DNA from: an uncultured Flavobacteriales bacterium | Lineage (GTDB): Bacteria; Bacteroidota; Bacteroidia; Flavobacteriales_G; Salibacteraceae | NCBI GenBank assembly: GCA_937899835.1 | Contig: CALCCE010000252.1 | Location: 39,229 to 103,228, forward strand | DNA length: 64,000 nucleotides | Reading direction: 5' to 3' | Shown: positions 9,099-19,151 of the stretch, one piece after another | Numbering within the stretch: position 1 is the first letter of the stretch | Layout: the number at the start of each line of letters is the position of its first letter | Notes under the pieces: model-generated | What the model saw: the letters and a program-made list of their open reading frames with translations, nothing else | Databases searched by the model: none | What the model was told of the DNA's origin: nothing | Made by a program: the position numbers and the translations under genes

Positions 9099-11258
9099 AT
9101 GCGCCTATCTACTGTTGTTTCGTTTGCATTAGCTTTCTTCCTGCTGTTTGGAGCACAAGCCCAAAACAAGGAGTTTACACTTGAAGAGTCGGTACTCAAA
9201 CGCTTCTCCACTTTTTACCCTGAAACAGTACGTGGATTTCAATGGATTCCCGGGGCCAATGCCTACAGCATGCCCGAAAAAGAGGGCGAGAAAAATTGGT
9301 TGACCAAAGTGGACCTCAAAACAGGGGCATCCACCCGGCTTTTCACGCTACAGGAGTTCAACGCCCTCAACTTTGAAAAGGATAATACCCAACAGAGTTC
9401 TAATGGTCGCATCACTTGGGAAGATGCCAATACTTTTCGGTTTCAACTTGGCAATGGTATTTATCGTTGCAACCTCTCCGACCGTAAGGCAAAGAAAATA
9501 GTAGCTACCGAGCAAGGAGCGGGCAACTTTGATTGGGAAGCCAAGAGCAATAACCTCGCTTTCACTATCGACAATGGCTTATTTCTCAGCCGTAGTACAC
9601 CACAAGCCATTGAGCAAGTGGCTGGTGACGGCCTCGAAGGTATTGTGTACGGACAGGCAGTGCACCGTTTTGAATTCGGCATAAGCAAAGGCACATTTTG
9701 GTCGCCCAAAGGGCAGTACCTCGCCTTCTACCGCAAAGACGAAACCATGGTGACCGATTATCCCTTGGTCAACATTGGTGATCGACCGGCTTCGGCCAAC
9801 ATCATCAAATATCCCATGGCAGGCATGCCCAGCCATCATGTAAAGGTGGGCATCTATGATGTAACCAATAAGAAAGTAGTCTACATTAAAACTACTGGAG
9901 ATAAAGAGCAATACCACACCAACATAAGCTGGAGCCCCGATGAGAAGTACGTTTACATGGCCATGCTCAACCGTGACCAAAACCGCCTGTCGTTCAACCG
10001 CTACCTGGCCGCTACCGGCGAATTGGATAAAACACTCTTCACCGAAAGTGACGATAATTATGTAGAACCCCTACACCCTGCTATTTTTCTGAAGAACAAG
10101 CCCAACGAATTTTTGTGGATGAGCCAGCGCGATGGTTTCATGCAAGTATTTCACTACAATACCGCTGGCAAACTGCTGGGCAAACTCACCCCCGGAGAAT
10201 GGGACATAATTGATTTTGTAGGCTTCAGTGCCGATGGCAATACCGCTTATTGGACCGGAACCGGTGAAAACCCAACCGAACAACACCTTTTTAGCATTGC
10301 GCTGGGGAGCAAAAAAATAAAGCAACTTACTACAGAAGCGGGTGTGCACCGCATTAGCCTTTCGCCCGACGGCAACTACCTACTGGACAATTTTAGCAAC
10401 CTAACGACCCCCAGGGTGCTCCGCGTGCTGGATACCAAAGGCAAGGTGGTGCGGGAATTGGTAAAAGCCGCCAATCCCATGGATGGCTATCAGGTAGGAA
10501 CCACAGAACTCATGACCCTTGAAGCTAAAGATGGTACGAGCTTGCATGCCCGAATGATCAAGCCTGCGAATTTTGATGCTGGCAAAAAGTATCCAGTGTT
10601 AGTGTATGTCTATGGTGGGCCGCATGCACAACTGGTCACCAACTCCTGGATGGGAGGTGCCCCCTTGTGGATGCATTGGATGGCCAACCAAGGTTACCTG
10701 GTGTTTACGGTGGACAACCGTGGAAGTGACCATCGAGGTGTTGCCTTCGAACAAGCGGTTTTTCGCAACCTGGGTCAGGTAGAAATGCAAGACCAACTCA
10801 CCGGAGTGGAATACCTGCGTAGATTACCCTATGTGGATGGTGATCGACTGGCAGTGCACGGCTGGAGCTTTGGCGGTTTTATGACCACCAGCCTAATGCT
10901 ACACCATCCTGGCACCTTTACCACTGGAGTGGCTGGTGGTCCGGTAATCGATTGGAAATACTATGAAGTAATGTACACCGAGCGCTACATGGATTCACCA
11001 GAATCCAATCCAGAAGGCTACGCTAAGGCTAATTTATTGGACAAAGTAGCTCAACTCGATGGTTCGTTGTTTCTGATCCACGGCACCGTAGATGATGTTG
11101 TAGTTTGGCAACATAGCCTTGATTTTGTCAAATGTTGTGTTGACAACGGAGTACAAATTGACTACTTTGTATATCCGGGTCATCCCCACAATGTGGTTGG
11201 AAAAGACCGCGCGCACTTGATGCGCAAAGTGCTGGAATACATTCTGGCCAACAATTGA
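9099..11258 (+). CDS. Prolyl oligopeptidase family S9, dipeptidyl-peptidase IV type
   Basis: 719 residues from the ATG at 9099, chosen because it begins the signal peptide MRLSTVVSFALAFFLLFGAQ (then AQ). Residues ~30-480 form the DPP-IV N-terminal propeller (PF00930), with 'SPDEKYVYMAMLNRDQ' and 'SPDGNYLLDNFS' blade signatures. Residues ~500-719 form the alpha/beta hydrolase domain (PF00326). The catalytic triad is visible: Ser590 in GWSFGG, Asp665 in HGTVDDVV and His697 in GHPHNVVG. Its expected role is to cleave X-Pro or X-Ala dipeptides from peptide N-termini in the periplasm, for peptide nutrition. It is preceded by its own promoter box and is not closely linked to the sigma operon. Confidence 0.94.
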   Translation: MRLSTVVSFALAFFLLFGAQAQNKEFTLEESVLKRFSTFYPETVRGFQWIPGANAYSMPEKEGEKNWLTKVDLKTGASTRLFTLQEFNALNFEKDNTQQSSNGRITWEDANTFRFQLGNGIYRCNLSDRKAKKIVATEQGAGNFDWEAKSNNLAFTIDNGLFLSRSTPQAIEQVAGDGLEGIVYGQAVHRFEFGISKGTFWSPKGQYLAFYRKDETMVTDYPLVNIGDRPASANIIKYPMAGMPSHHVKVGIYDVTNKKVVYIKTTGDKEQYHTNISWSPDEKYVYMAMLNRDQNRLSFNRYLAATGELDKTLFTESDDNYVEPLHPAIFLKNKPNEFLWMSQRDGFMQVFHYNTAGKLLGKLTPGEWDIIDFVGFSADGNTAYWTGTGENPTEQHLFSIALGSKKIKQLTTEAGVHRISLSPDGNYLLDNFSNLTTPRVLRVLDTKGKVVRELVKAANPMDGYQVGTTELMTLEAKDGTSLHARMIKPANFDAGKKYPVLVYVYGGPHAQLVTNSWMGGAPLWMHWMANQGYLVFTVDNRGSDHRGVAFEQAVFRNLGQVEMQDQLTGVEYLRRLPYVDGDRLAVHGWSFGGFMTTSLMLHHPGTFTTGVAGGPVIDWKYYEVMYTERYMDSPESNPEGYAKANLLDKVAQLDGSLFLIHGTVDDVVVWQHSLDFVKCCVDNGVQIDYFVYPGHPHNVVGKDRAHLMRKVLEYILANN

Positions 11259-11357
11259 TGCAATGCTTAGGAATCCCGGATGGTATCCATTCCTGAGCGA
11301 CCTGAAAATACTATAATGGCCTTCAGCACAGTTTACGATAAGATTTCAGCGTTTCGT

Positions 11358-12473
11358 ATGTTCCGATTGTTGTTGGTCTTTTTCTTTTTCAATGGGATGT
11401 TCTTTTTTCCCGGGCAGGCTCAAAAAAAGGTGCTGCTCGAGAAATTCAGTTCTTCCTGGTGCGGCACGTGCCCTGCAGCCAACCTCGAAATCGACACCTT
11501 ATTGCTGAAGCACCCCGAAAACCTAATTGTAGTGGTGCATCATTCCGGTTTTTGGTCCGACTCTATGACGATCAAAGAAAGCACCCTGTTGGCACAGGAA
11601 TTTACCATCGGCACTCCAACCGGAATGGTAGACCGGTACCCTTTCGGCGGCAACCGGGTGGTATCGCTGGCTGGTAGTTGGGAGTCGCGTGTGGAACGTC
11701 AATTGGATACCTTGTCTTACATCCAGCTGGACATACAGCCGGAATACGACCCCAGTAATCGCTTGCTGAAAGTTAAGGTAGCCACACAAGTAGCAACCGC
11801 TCCCCCACCAGGTGATTTTCGCTTGCATGTTTACCTTACCGAAAATGGAGTAACCGGAAGCGGTATTGGCTACGACCAGCAAAACTATTACAGTAGCACC
11901 CACACTGGCACTGGTGGCCCCAATCATCCGCTTTATGCCTTGCCACATCCCATTCCAAACTACGTTCACAACCATGTGATGCGGGTTGCTTTAACTGACT
12001 TTTGGGGTATTCAAGGAGCATTTGCCGATGCTCCTCAACCGGGAGATCAATGGAGCAGGACCTTTGAATATGAGGTAGATCCCAAGTTCAATCCTTCCAA
12101 CATGGAAGTAGTAGCTTTTGTAAGCTATCACAATGGCCCGGACCGGCTGCAACGCTCCGTGGTGAATGCCAACGCGGAGGAAGTTTGGGACGGCATATCT
12201 GTACCCGTTTCGAGTGATGCTTACCACCTCCAAACCGATCCCATCTTGCAAACGGTGGCCTTGCAAGCTGCAATTACCAGCGATAGAAGTCTGGAAGCCA
12301 GTTGGTATTCGGTAGACGGTAAACTATTGAGTAGCCAAGCCTTACGCTTACCAGCGGGGAACACCACTACTCAGTTGACCCTGCCACCAACCGCCAATGG
12401 AGTCTATGTGCTCTATTTGAGCGATGGTTTTCAAGAAGTGCGGTTTCGCACCGCTCTGTTTTCAAGGTATTAG
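11358..12473 (+). CDS. Omp28-like exported thioredoxin-fold protein with T9SS-like C-terminus
   Basis: 371 residues from the ATG at 11358 (MFRLLLVFFFFNGMFFFPGQ, then AQ: signal peptide). Residues ~25-125 carry a thioredoxin-like start with a CxxC motif, KFSSSWCGTCPAANLEID, followed by VVVHHSGFWSDSM and GTPTGMVDRYPF, the pattern of Omp28-related outer-membrane proteins. The middle (about 140-290) is beta-rich. The last ~75 residues (LQAAITSDRSLEASWYSVDG, LPPTANGVYVLYLS) resemble a divergent Por-secretion sorting domain. Expected location is the periplasm or cell surface; a redox role through the CxxC pair is plausible but unproved. The gene meets its convergent neighbour with a 4-base overlap. 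Confidence 0.85.
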   Translation: MFRLLLVFFFFNGMFFFPGQAQKKVLLEKFSSSWCGTCPAANLEIDTLLLKHPENLIVVVHHSGFWSDSMTIKESTLLAQEFTIGTPTGMVDRYPFGGNRVVSLAGSWESRVERQLDTLSYIQLDIQPEYDPSNRLLKVKVATQVATAPPPGDFRLHVYLTENGVTGSGIGYDQQNYYSSTHTGTGGPNHPLYALPHPIPNYVHNHVMRVALTDFWGIQGAFADAPQPGDQWSRTFEYEVDPKFNPSNMEVVAFVSYHNGPDRLQRSVVNANAEEVWDGISVPVSSDAYHLQTDPILQTVALQAAITSDRSLEASWYSVDGKLLSSQALRLPAGNTTTQLTLPPTANGVYVLYLSDGFQEVRFRTALFSRY

Positions 12474-13705
12474 TATTGTGGCAGTATTTTAAGCCACTCC
12501 AGCACCCCTTCTCCGGCTTTCCATTCGGCCATGATGAGTTCTGAATCGATGAACTTGCGGTAGAGCAACTCGCCGGTTGGGATGCGCACCACTTGTACCA
12601 TATCGTTAAATACCAGCAAAGCAAAATTACGACCAGGGCCGATGTAAACATCCTTTGCGCCAGTGGTCCGTTCTATCAGGTTGAAGTTTACAGGACATTC
12701 GTTATAGGCCAAATGACTTGGTTTTAAGGGGCCGCAATCCACCTCAACCGTCAATTCGTGGTCAAGTGATTCTTTGTACTCTGCCGGTGTATGCGCCCTT
12801 ACCTTGAGATGTACTCTGCCTTCATGATGGTACAAGACCAAATCAGGCAAGTTGGGGTCTACCTGATATACCGAGGAGGAGCTGCCAATGGCCTTACCTT
12901 TATAAGAAGCAAGGTTGAATGCACCTACGTAAGTCGGTGGGCGATGTGAATCGATGAACCTACCTTCCACTCCACGGAAATACAACTCCCTGCGGATGCT
13001 GTCCCATTGAGACGGCCCAAAATAATTTTCGAAGTTCATGGCACGCATGGCCGATTTGGCATTGGCGCCCGCTTCTACCGTATCGGCACGCATGGGGATC
13101 ACCCCAAAAGGACGGGTATACATGCCATCGAAGTTATACCCACGAGACCCACCCATATAGCCATTGCCATGGGCGCGAATGGTAACCAGCCCTGGACTCA
13201 GCCAGGTAATGCCAAAATATTCTTCCTCGTACCATTCCCGACAAGGTCCACAATAAGGTACTGCATCGCGGTGATTGCCATCCAATACCCTTTCTACCAA
13301 CCCTTCCGGTCGCGGTTCTACAATCAAATCTTCGATAAAGCTTTCTACCCGCACTCGCTGATTTTGCCCCACCGTATCGAGCCGATAATGGGTTTCACCA
13401 ATGCGTTGTATGAAGTACCACCGATCAGGTTGTGGCGTGGCCAGGTATCCCATTTCCACGGGCTTCTGCATGGTGGTCCCATCAAAATGCAATAACAAGG
13501 ATCGGTAGCTTTGATTCTCACGCCAAGAAATCAGCAAGGCTTCTGGTTGATGGCTGGCCTTGAGTCGGCTAAAAGTGGAAGGGTAACTCTCCGGAACCTG
13601 GGCCGAACTTTCCAAAGAAATAGCAATTAATACTATCCAGTAGAGTATTTTGCCTAACCCATTGACAGAAATAACATCGGATTTATACCTGCTAAATGCA
13701 ATCAT
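12470..13705 (-). CDS. Exported hypothetical protein
   Basis: 411 residues from the ATG at 13705. An uncleaved or cleaved signal segment lies at about 18-36 (GKILYWIVLIAISLESSAQ). The rest is soluble. A CGPCREWYEEEY segment (about 152-163) recalls a CxxC redox site but the surrounding fold is not a recognisable thioredoxin. Aromatic and glycine-rich stretches (HGNGYMGGSRGYNFDGMY) follow. Possibly a Saprospiraceae-type secreted protein of unknown function. It overlaps the convergent Omp28-like gene by 4 bases and is divergent from the DUF5686 gene. Confidence 0.75.
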   Translation of the reverse strand: MIAFSRYKSDVISVNGLGKILYWIVLIAISLESSAQVPESYPSTFSRLKASHQPEALLISWRENQSYRSLLLHFDGTTMQKPVEMGYLATPQPDRWYFIQRIGETHYRLDTVGQNQRVRVESFIEDLIVEPRPEGLVERVLDGNHRDAVPYCGPCREWYEEEYFGITWLSPGLVTIRAHGNGYMGGSRGYNFDGMYTRPFGVIPMRADTVEAGANAKSAMRAMNFENYFGPSQWDSIRRELYFRGVEGRFIDSHRPPTYVGAFNLASYKGKAIGSSSSVYQVDPNLPDLVLYHHEGRVHLKVRAHTPAEYKESLDHELTVEVDCGPLKPSHLAYNECPVNFNLIERTTGAKDVYIGPGRNFALLVFNDMVQVVRIPTGELLYRKFIDSELIMAEWKAGEGVLEWLKILPQY

Positions 13706-13846
13706 CGATGGTAAAAAAATCGTCGTGCCCAGAGAGCGGCAATATTAAACTAATTGCCTGAAAACTCCCTGCTTGCTGTAACGATTTCAACCTTCGAACG
13801 TCTTACGGAAAATAAACCAACTAATCTACCCATCAGTAAGTTTCGC

Positions 13847-16312
13847 ATGTTAAAATCGTTTCGCCTGTTTTCGCCCAACTATTTTCTATTTCTACTTCAA
13901 TTTTTCTTTTCCGCACTCCTACTCCTTCACACTGCAACTACAGTAGGACAGCATACCGTCTCTGGCCGGGTGCTTGATGCCAACAACAGCCATGCACTGG
14001 CTTTTGTGCATGTTACGGCCAATGGAGAGTCGGTAAACGGAACGACCACCAACATCGATGGTTATTTCAAAATTGCGCTCTCCCGCCCGATTACCTCGCT
14101 TGATTTTAGTTATTTGGGCTACGCACCTTTCCACCTCGAATTGACCGGGCAATCGCCCACAGATCAGGAGTTAATAATCAACTTGACGCCCACCAGCTTT
14201 CAGTTGAAAGAGGTATCCATTACCCCACAAGAAAATCCAGCCATCGCCCTCATGGCCCGAGTGATTGCCAACAAAAAACGTAACCACCCGGAGAAGCTCC
14301 CCGAGTTTCAGTACCAATCTTACAACAAGATTTCTTACAGCCTGAACCGACAAGATAGCATTGCGAAAGCTTTTCAATCACTGGTTCAGCCCAACGGGCG
14401 GCTCTCCTTGTTTATGATGGAATCAACCACAAAACGTAAATTCCGAGCACCTGATCAAAGCGAGGAAATAGTTTTGGGCACCAAGGTGTCGGGACTCCAA
14501 CATCCCACCTTTGCCACTTTAGCGACTGATTTTCAACCTTTCTCCTTTTACGATGAATTGATTGTGATTGCAGATAATCACTACCTCAACCCCATTTGCA
14601 ACGGTTGCCTCAACAAGTATAGTTACGAGTTGCAGGATACTTTGTATGTGCAAGATTCATCCTCTGGTGGTATTGATACTACCTATCTGGTTTCCTTTGT
14701 ACCGCAAAAGGGTAAAAATTTCGATGGTTTAAAAGGAGTCCTATATATCAATACCCGGCAGTATGCTCTGCAGAATGTATTGGCTCAGCCAGCGCGCAAG
14801 GGCCTCATCGACATTCGTATCCGACAACAGTATCAGTGGGTAGCTTCCAGGCAATGGTTTCCTGAAGAATTGGAATTTGAAATTGTAGTTGAAAACTATC
14901 CCACTAAGGGTGCTGATCTGCGCATCGACGGTAAAAGTTACCTCTATGAGGTGCAACTGGAGCCCAAGCTGCGCAACCGCGACTTTAGAATTGAAGCAGT
15001 TTCTTTCGCCGATTCGGCGAATTTGCGGTCTAACGCTTACTGGGAAAATCAGCGCCCCGCTTCTTTGAATGAATTTGAAGAAGCTACCTACACGGTAATG
15101 GACAGCGTAGGAAATAGCATTCACCTCGATCGAAAAATGTTTTGGCTTGAAAGTTTAACCCGAGGACGGTTTCCGATTTCGGTGGTAGACCTGGACCTCA
15201 CCCAGACCTTGAAGTTCAACCGGTATGAGGGTACCCGATGGGGGCTTGGAGTGGTCACCAATAAAAAATTATGGAAGCCTATGGAGCTGGGTGGCTTCTT
15301 CGGATACGGCAGCCGTGACAAACGCTGGAAATGGGGCGGAGACCTCGATTTCATGCTTTGGGAATACCGGGAACTAAAAATTGGAGGGTATTACCACTAC
15401 GATGTACTCGAAACCGGGCATCGTGGCCTAAGTTCCAATGCAGGAGCAGCCTTTAACCTACGCGACTACATGGCCGCACAAATGGACCGCGTAGAACGCT
15501 TTGGAGGGCATCTTGGCTTTCGGGCCTTTCGCTATGCCAAAGTGGATTTGGAACTGGAACAGTCGGATTATCGACCTTTGTACAACTATCGATTTGCAGG
15601 TCCCGAACCGGATTTCACCAACGACTACACCATAGCCCAAGCTAGCATTAAGGTACGTTATGCTTACCGTGAAAAGTTGATTCAAAGCTTCAACCAGCGC
15701 ATTTCGCAAGGCTCGGACTATCCGGTAATTTCGGTTGGTTATACCCGTGGCTGGTCCGGTTTGATGGATGGTGAGATTGACCTGCAGCGGGTGGAAGCCG
15801 CATTGGATTATGATTTTGCAAGCAAACAATTGGGCATCACCTCCATAAGAGTTGAAAGTGGGTATACGGAGGGAGATTTGCCTTATGGCCAGCTATTTAC
15901 AGGAGAAGGGGCCGACGACGATCGATTGGCCTATGTGGTCAATAATCATTTTCAAACCATGGAACCCTATGCATTCCTTTCCGATCGCTATGCCCGTATC
16001 TTCATCAGTCATAATTTTCAGCACCTGCTGTTTCGTGAGGAAGCATTTGCCCCTCAATTGATTTTGAAGCAACACATGGGGATTGGCGATTTGCAAACCG
16101 CTCAGTTTCACGATGAAGTGGATTTCGAAACTATGAAACACGGCTACTTTGAAACTGGATTGGTGTTGAACGAACTGTTTCGCTACAAATACCTCGACCT
16201 GCTTTACGGTGGTTTCGGTGTGGGTTTGTTTTATCGGTATGGAGCGTATGCTACCGATGATCCAGGAGAAAATCTTGCTTTCAAGCTCTCTTTCACAGTG
16301 AGCACCAATTAG
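13847..16312 (+). CDS. DUF5686 outer-membrane protein with carboxypeptidase-like regulatory domain
   Basis: 821 residues from the ATG at 13847 (MLKSFRLFSPNYFLFLLQ begins a signal peptide ending TTVGQ). Residues ~38-112 are a CarboxypepD_reg-like (CarbopepD_reg_2) domain: VSGRVLDANNSHALAFVHV, NIDGYFKIAL and DFSYLGYAPFHLEL. This is followed by the long DUF5686 region (about 125-821; RVIANKKRNHPEKLPEFQYQ, KGVLYINTRQYALQNVLAQP). The C-terminal half is rich in alternating aromatic beta strands, as in outer-membrane barrels. Family members are found widely in Bacteroidota; their exact activity is unknown. The gene is divergent from the unknown exported gene at 12470 and ends 2 bases before a convergent small membrane-protein gene. 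Confidence 0.9.
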   Translation: MLKSFRLFSPNYFLFLLQFFFSALLLLHTATTVGQHTVSGRVLDANNSHALAFVHVTANGESVNGTTTNIDGYFKIALSRPITSLDFSYLGYAPFHLELTGQSPTDQELIINLTPTSFQLKEVSITPQENPAIALMARVIANKKRNHPEKLPEFQYQSYNKISYSLNRQDSIAKAFQSLVQPNGRLSLFMMESTTKRKFRAPDQSEEIVLGTKVSGLQHPTFATLATDFQPFSFYDELIVIADNHYLNPICNGCLNKYSYELQDTLYVQDSSSGGIDTTYLVSFVPQKGKNFDGLKGVLYINTRQYALQNVLAQPARKGLIDIRIRQQYQWVASRQWFPEELEFEIVVENYPTKGADLRIDGKSYLYEVQLEPKLRNRDFRIEAVSFADSANLRSNAYWENQRPASLNEFEEATYTVMDSVGNSIHLDRKMFWLESLTRGRFPISVVDLDLTQTLKFNRYEGTRWGLGVVTNKKLWKPMELGGFFGYGSRDKRWKWGGDLDFMLWEYRELKIGGYYHYDVLETGHRGLSSNAGAAFNLRDYMAAQMDRVERFGGHLGFRAFRYAKVDLELEQSDYRPLYNYRFAGPEPDFTNDYTIAQASIKVRYAYREKLIQSFNQRISQGSDYPVISVGYTRGWSGLMDGEIDLQRVEAALDYDFASKQLGITSIRVESGYTEGDLPYGQLFTGEGADDDRLAYVVNNHFQTMEPYAFLSDRYARIFISHNFQHLLFREEAFAPQLILKQHMGIGDLQTAQFHDEVDFETMKHGYFETGLVLNELFRYKYLDLLYGGFGVGLFYRYGAYATDDPGENLAFKLSFTVSTN

Positions 16313-16314
16313 CC

Positions 16315-16623
16315 TTAAGACAAAAAGACATCGTCCAACGTTTTAGGTCCGACGGCTGTTGAGCCAGGTTTCCAGTGCAAAAAGGCATAGCGCAGGAAAG
16401 TGAGGCCCGAAATGAGTAAGACCATAATGGCGAAGAGCCCAACTGGGTTCCCTGAATGATCAGCGCTATTACCCGCTATATTTTGCCAACCAACCGATAG
16501 GTAGCGATCGCTCCATATCCAGGAGCTCGCCGGATAAAGCATTCCCAACAGGCCCAAGCCCATCAGTAGTTGAAACGAAAATGCCCACCAATTTATACTG
16601 CAGTTTTGTTTTTTTGAATACAT
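16315..16623 (-). CDS. Small membrane protein, two to three TM segments
   Basis: 102 residues from the ATG at 16623. Hydrophobic segments lie at about 12-32 (WWAFSFQLLMGLGLLGML) and 63-80 (VGLFAIMVLLISGLTFLRYA). The middle is a periplasmic-looking loop with WIWSDRYLSVGWQNIAGN. No family recognised. It ends 2 bases from the convergent DUF5686 gene, and codon usage and composition look like its neighbours, which supports a real gene. Confidence 0.6.
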   Translation of the reverse strand: MYSKKQNCSINWWAFSFQLLMGLGLLGMLYPASSWIWSDRYLSVGWQNIAGNSADHSGNPVGLFAIMVLLISGLTFLRYAFLHWKPGSTAVGPKTLDDVFLS

Positions 16624-17067
16624 GTAGATTGTCTTTTTCAGACAGTGCCCTAATGCAATGGGTTTGCTGCCATTTGATCCGCCTCCGGGGAACGAGGAAG
16701 CTTAAATCTCTGTATTAAAATGGATATCACAAGGGGCTATCTTCCTTTTTTCACCCTGTCCGGAAATGAAATATCCAAGGTGCTACTTTGACTCACCTTC
16801 TCCCCTTTCCTGAAAACCAATTGCTTATTCTAACCGAATCGATGAGAAAAAAAATTTGGTTCACACAGCAGCAAAAACTTTGCAAAGGACCAGATATTAG
16901 CACCATTCCATTCGTTTTTAACAACCCGACAAACGATCAACTGCTGAAGCAATCTAACAACCGTGGGCTTTTTAAAAGTTCTTTGCCTAAGGTATACGGC
17001 ATCCTAAAATCACTCGTTTAGGTGAACCTAACCCCAGTTTGCGAAATCAAATTATCTTTGCGCCTCA
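16624..17067. other. Intergenic region upstream of the BatA-like gene
   Basis: No supported gene. A 77-codon plus-strand frame (16788-17021) has no recognisable family, no nearby start signal and low-complexity content; I regard it as chance. The right end carries the promoter box for the BatA-like gene. Confidence 0.4.
17053..17060 (+). promoter_or_regulatory. -7 element of the BatA-like gene
   Basis: TATCTTTG is an exact TAnnTTTG match that ends 7 bases before the ATG at 17068. Transcription would start at or within a base or two of the start codon, so the mRNA may be leaderless. No good -33 TTTG is seen at the usual distance. Confidence 0.45.
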
Positions 17068-19134
17068 ATGAGCTTTATCTATCCGGAGTTCTTATTTGCA
17101 CTTGCTGCGATTTCGGTCCCCATCCTCATTCATTTGTTTAATTTCAGACGCTTTAAGCGCGTCTACTTTACCAATGTTCGTTTCCTGAAAGAAGTAAAAC
17201 AGGAAACCCGTTCGCGTTCCCGGCTGAAACACCTGCTGGTGCTCCTGAGCCGAATTTTGGTTCTTACCTTTTTGGTTCTTGCTTTTGCCCAACCGTTTAT
17301 TCCGGCAGAAGACCAACCCACTACTGGCAATAAGCGTTCGGTGAGTGTATACCTGGACAACTCTTTCAGTATGAACGGTGTGAATGCTGAAGACCGCACC
17401 TTGCTCGAAGTAGGCCGGCAATATGCTTACGAGATTGGCAATGCCTACGCAGCTACCGATGAATTTCAATTGCTGACCAACGCTTTTGAAGGTCGGCACC
17501 AACGACTGGTCAATCAGGAAGATTTTATCGAACTCTCAGACGAAGTGACCTCCGGGCCGGAAGTACGCAACCTTTCCGAAGTGCTTTCACGGCAACAAAA
17601 CTTACTTAACGAGAGCGGAGAAGGCAAACAAACCCTCTTTTTAATATCTGACTTTCAACGTTCCATCACCGACCTTGACACCTGGAGCAACGATACCAAC
17701 TACGCGGTAAGGCTTATTCCGTTAACACCAACCGCCACCGGAAATGTATACATCGACTCTTGTTGGTTCGAAAACCCCATTCGCCAACTCAACAAGGCCG
17801 ATGAATTGAAAGTGCGCTTGGTGAACACCTCCGATCGGACCCTGGAAAATGTACCCATTAAGCTACTGCTCAACGGCACTCAGAAGTCCCTGGCCAGCGT
17901 AACCTTAGCGCCACAATCTACCATAGATACCGCTCTGGTTTACACCGCCAACCAAAGTGGTATTCAAGATGTGGAAGTGGTGATTACTGATTATCCGGTC
18001 ACGTTTGACGACCATTTTTACTTGTCGTATCCTATTGCATCGAAAAGTGCGGTACTGCACATCAGTGGTGATACAGCAGCTGACCGGATTGGTCCGGTTT
18101 TTCGGCCCAACGACTATTTCCAATACCAGCTGGTTGGCGAATCTGGGCTCAACTACGCCAGTCTTGATCAAAACGACCTCATTCTTATTTCAGGTCTGAG
18201 GTCCATTTCCTCGGGTTTGAGTCAGGAGCTCAATAAGTTCATCGACAACGGAGGTAGCGTACTCGCCTTTCCGTGCGATCGCATTGAACTGGACAGCTGG
18301 AATCGTTTTTTGACATCGCTTCGGGCCGATACTTACCGCCCAATGGACACGGCCAAGACCCGAGTAGCTACCATCGATCAGCAACATCCTTTGTACGAAG
18401 GTGTTTTTGAGTCGCTCGACGACCGTAACCTGGATATGCCAGTGGTTCTCAAACAGTATGGCCTCACCAGTGAAATCAAAACTAATCGTGAAACGTTGCT
18501 GGGTCTTCAGAATGGCTCAGCTTTCCTGAGTCGGTATTCCTTCGGGAAAGGCCAGCTGTATCTATGTACTGTAGCTCCGGATGATGCCTATGGAAACTTT
18601 TGGCGCCACGCCTTTTTCCTGCCAACGCTTTATCAAATGGCCTTCTTCGCTCAATCCACTCCTACACCTTATTACACCATTGGAGAAGAAGCCACGCTGG
18701 AGCTCAACCGTTTTTCGGGAGTTGGCGATCAACCATTTCATTTGGAATCAGCAGGCGCTGAACTCGACTTGATTCCAGCTCACCGCAGCATCAACGGCAA
18801 GCCCACCATTTTTTTAGGAAATTCCAGCACTGGCCCAGGCATTAATTCAGCTGGCAATTACCGGCTCACATATGACAACCGAGAGTTGGCTGGTGTTGCT
18901 TTCAATTATGCCCGCAAAGAGTCGGAATTGAGCACCTACACCGCCACCGAATTAAAGACTGCTTTAGCCGATCGTGGTTTAGATCAATACGCTGTCATTG
19001 AAAGCGATTACAGCACTTTGTCCAACACCCTGAACACCATCAGCCAGGGACGCAGTTTTTGGGAGTGGTGTTTGGTGGCGGCATTGTTTTTCCTTTTGGT
19101 TGAAGTAGCCCTTCTAAGGCTCTGGAAAAATTGA
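17068..19134 (+). CDS. BatA-domain membrane protein with VWA-like region
   Basis: 688 residues. The N-terminal ~75 residues are the BatA / aerotolerance-regulator N-terminal domain (PF07584): FIYPEFLFALAAISVPILIH then LFNFRRFKRVYFTNVRFLKE, with two membrane helices (about 6-24 and 56-77). Next is a von Willebrand A-like domain with an intact DxSxS metal site (YLDNSFSMNG, about 90-100). The rest is a long periplasmic part, with a final membrane helix at about 664-682 (WEWCLVAALFFLLVEVALLR) and a short basic tail. It belongs to the Bacteroidota BatA/CARDB-type proteins linked to envelope stress and to MoxR neighbours in other genomes; no moxR is here. The dihydroorotase-like gene follows after 17 bases, suggesting an operon. 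Confidence 0.88.
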   Translation: MSFIYPEFLFALAAISVPILIHLFNFRRFKRVYFTNVRFLKEVKQETRSRSRLKHLLVLLSRILVLTFLVLAFAQPFIPAEDQPTTGNKRSVSVYLDNSFSMNGVNAEDRTLLEVGRQYAYEIGNAYAATDEFQLLTNAFEGRHQRLVNQEDFIELSDEVTSGPEVRNLSEVLSRQQNLLNESGEGKQTLFLISDFQRSITDLDTWSNDTNYAVRLIPLTPTATGNVYIDSCWFENPIRQLNKADELKVRLVNTSDRTLENVPIKLLLNGTQKSLASVTLAPQSTIDTALVYTANQSGIQDVEVVITDYPVTFDDHFYLSYPIASKSAVLHISGDTAADRIGPVFRPNDYFQYQLVGESGLNYASLDQNDLILISGLRSISSGLSQELNKFIDNGGSVLAFPCDRIELDSWNRFLTSLRADTYRPMDTAKTRVATIDQQHPLYEGVFESLDDRNLDMPVVLKQYGLTSEIKTNRETLLGLQNGSAFLSRYSFGKGQLYLCTVAPDDAYGNFWRHAFFLPTLYQMAFFAQSTPTPYYTIGEEATLELNRFSGVGDQPFHLESAGAELDLIPAHRSINGKPTIFLGNSSTGPGINSAGNYRLTYDNRELAGVAFNYARKESELSTYTATELKTALADRGLDQYAVIESDYSTLSNTLNTISQGRSFWEWCLVAALFFLLVEVALLRLWKN

Positions 19135-19151
19135 CTTTAAGTTCATTCACA

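Noticed and set aside
16788..17021. 77-codon plus-strand frame
   Set aside because: No promoter, no recognisable motif and amino-acid content unlike its neighbours; treated as chance.
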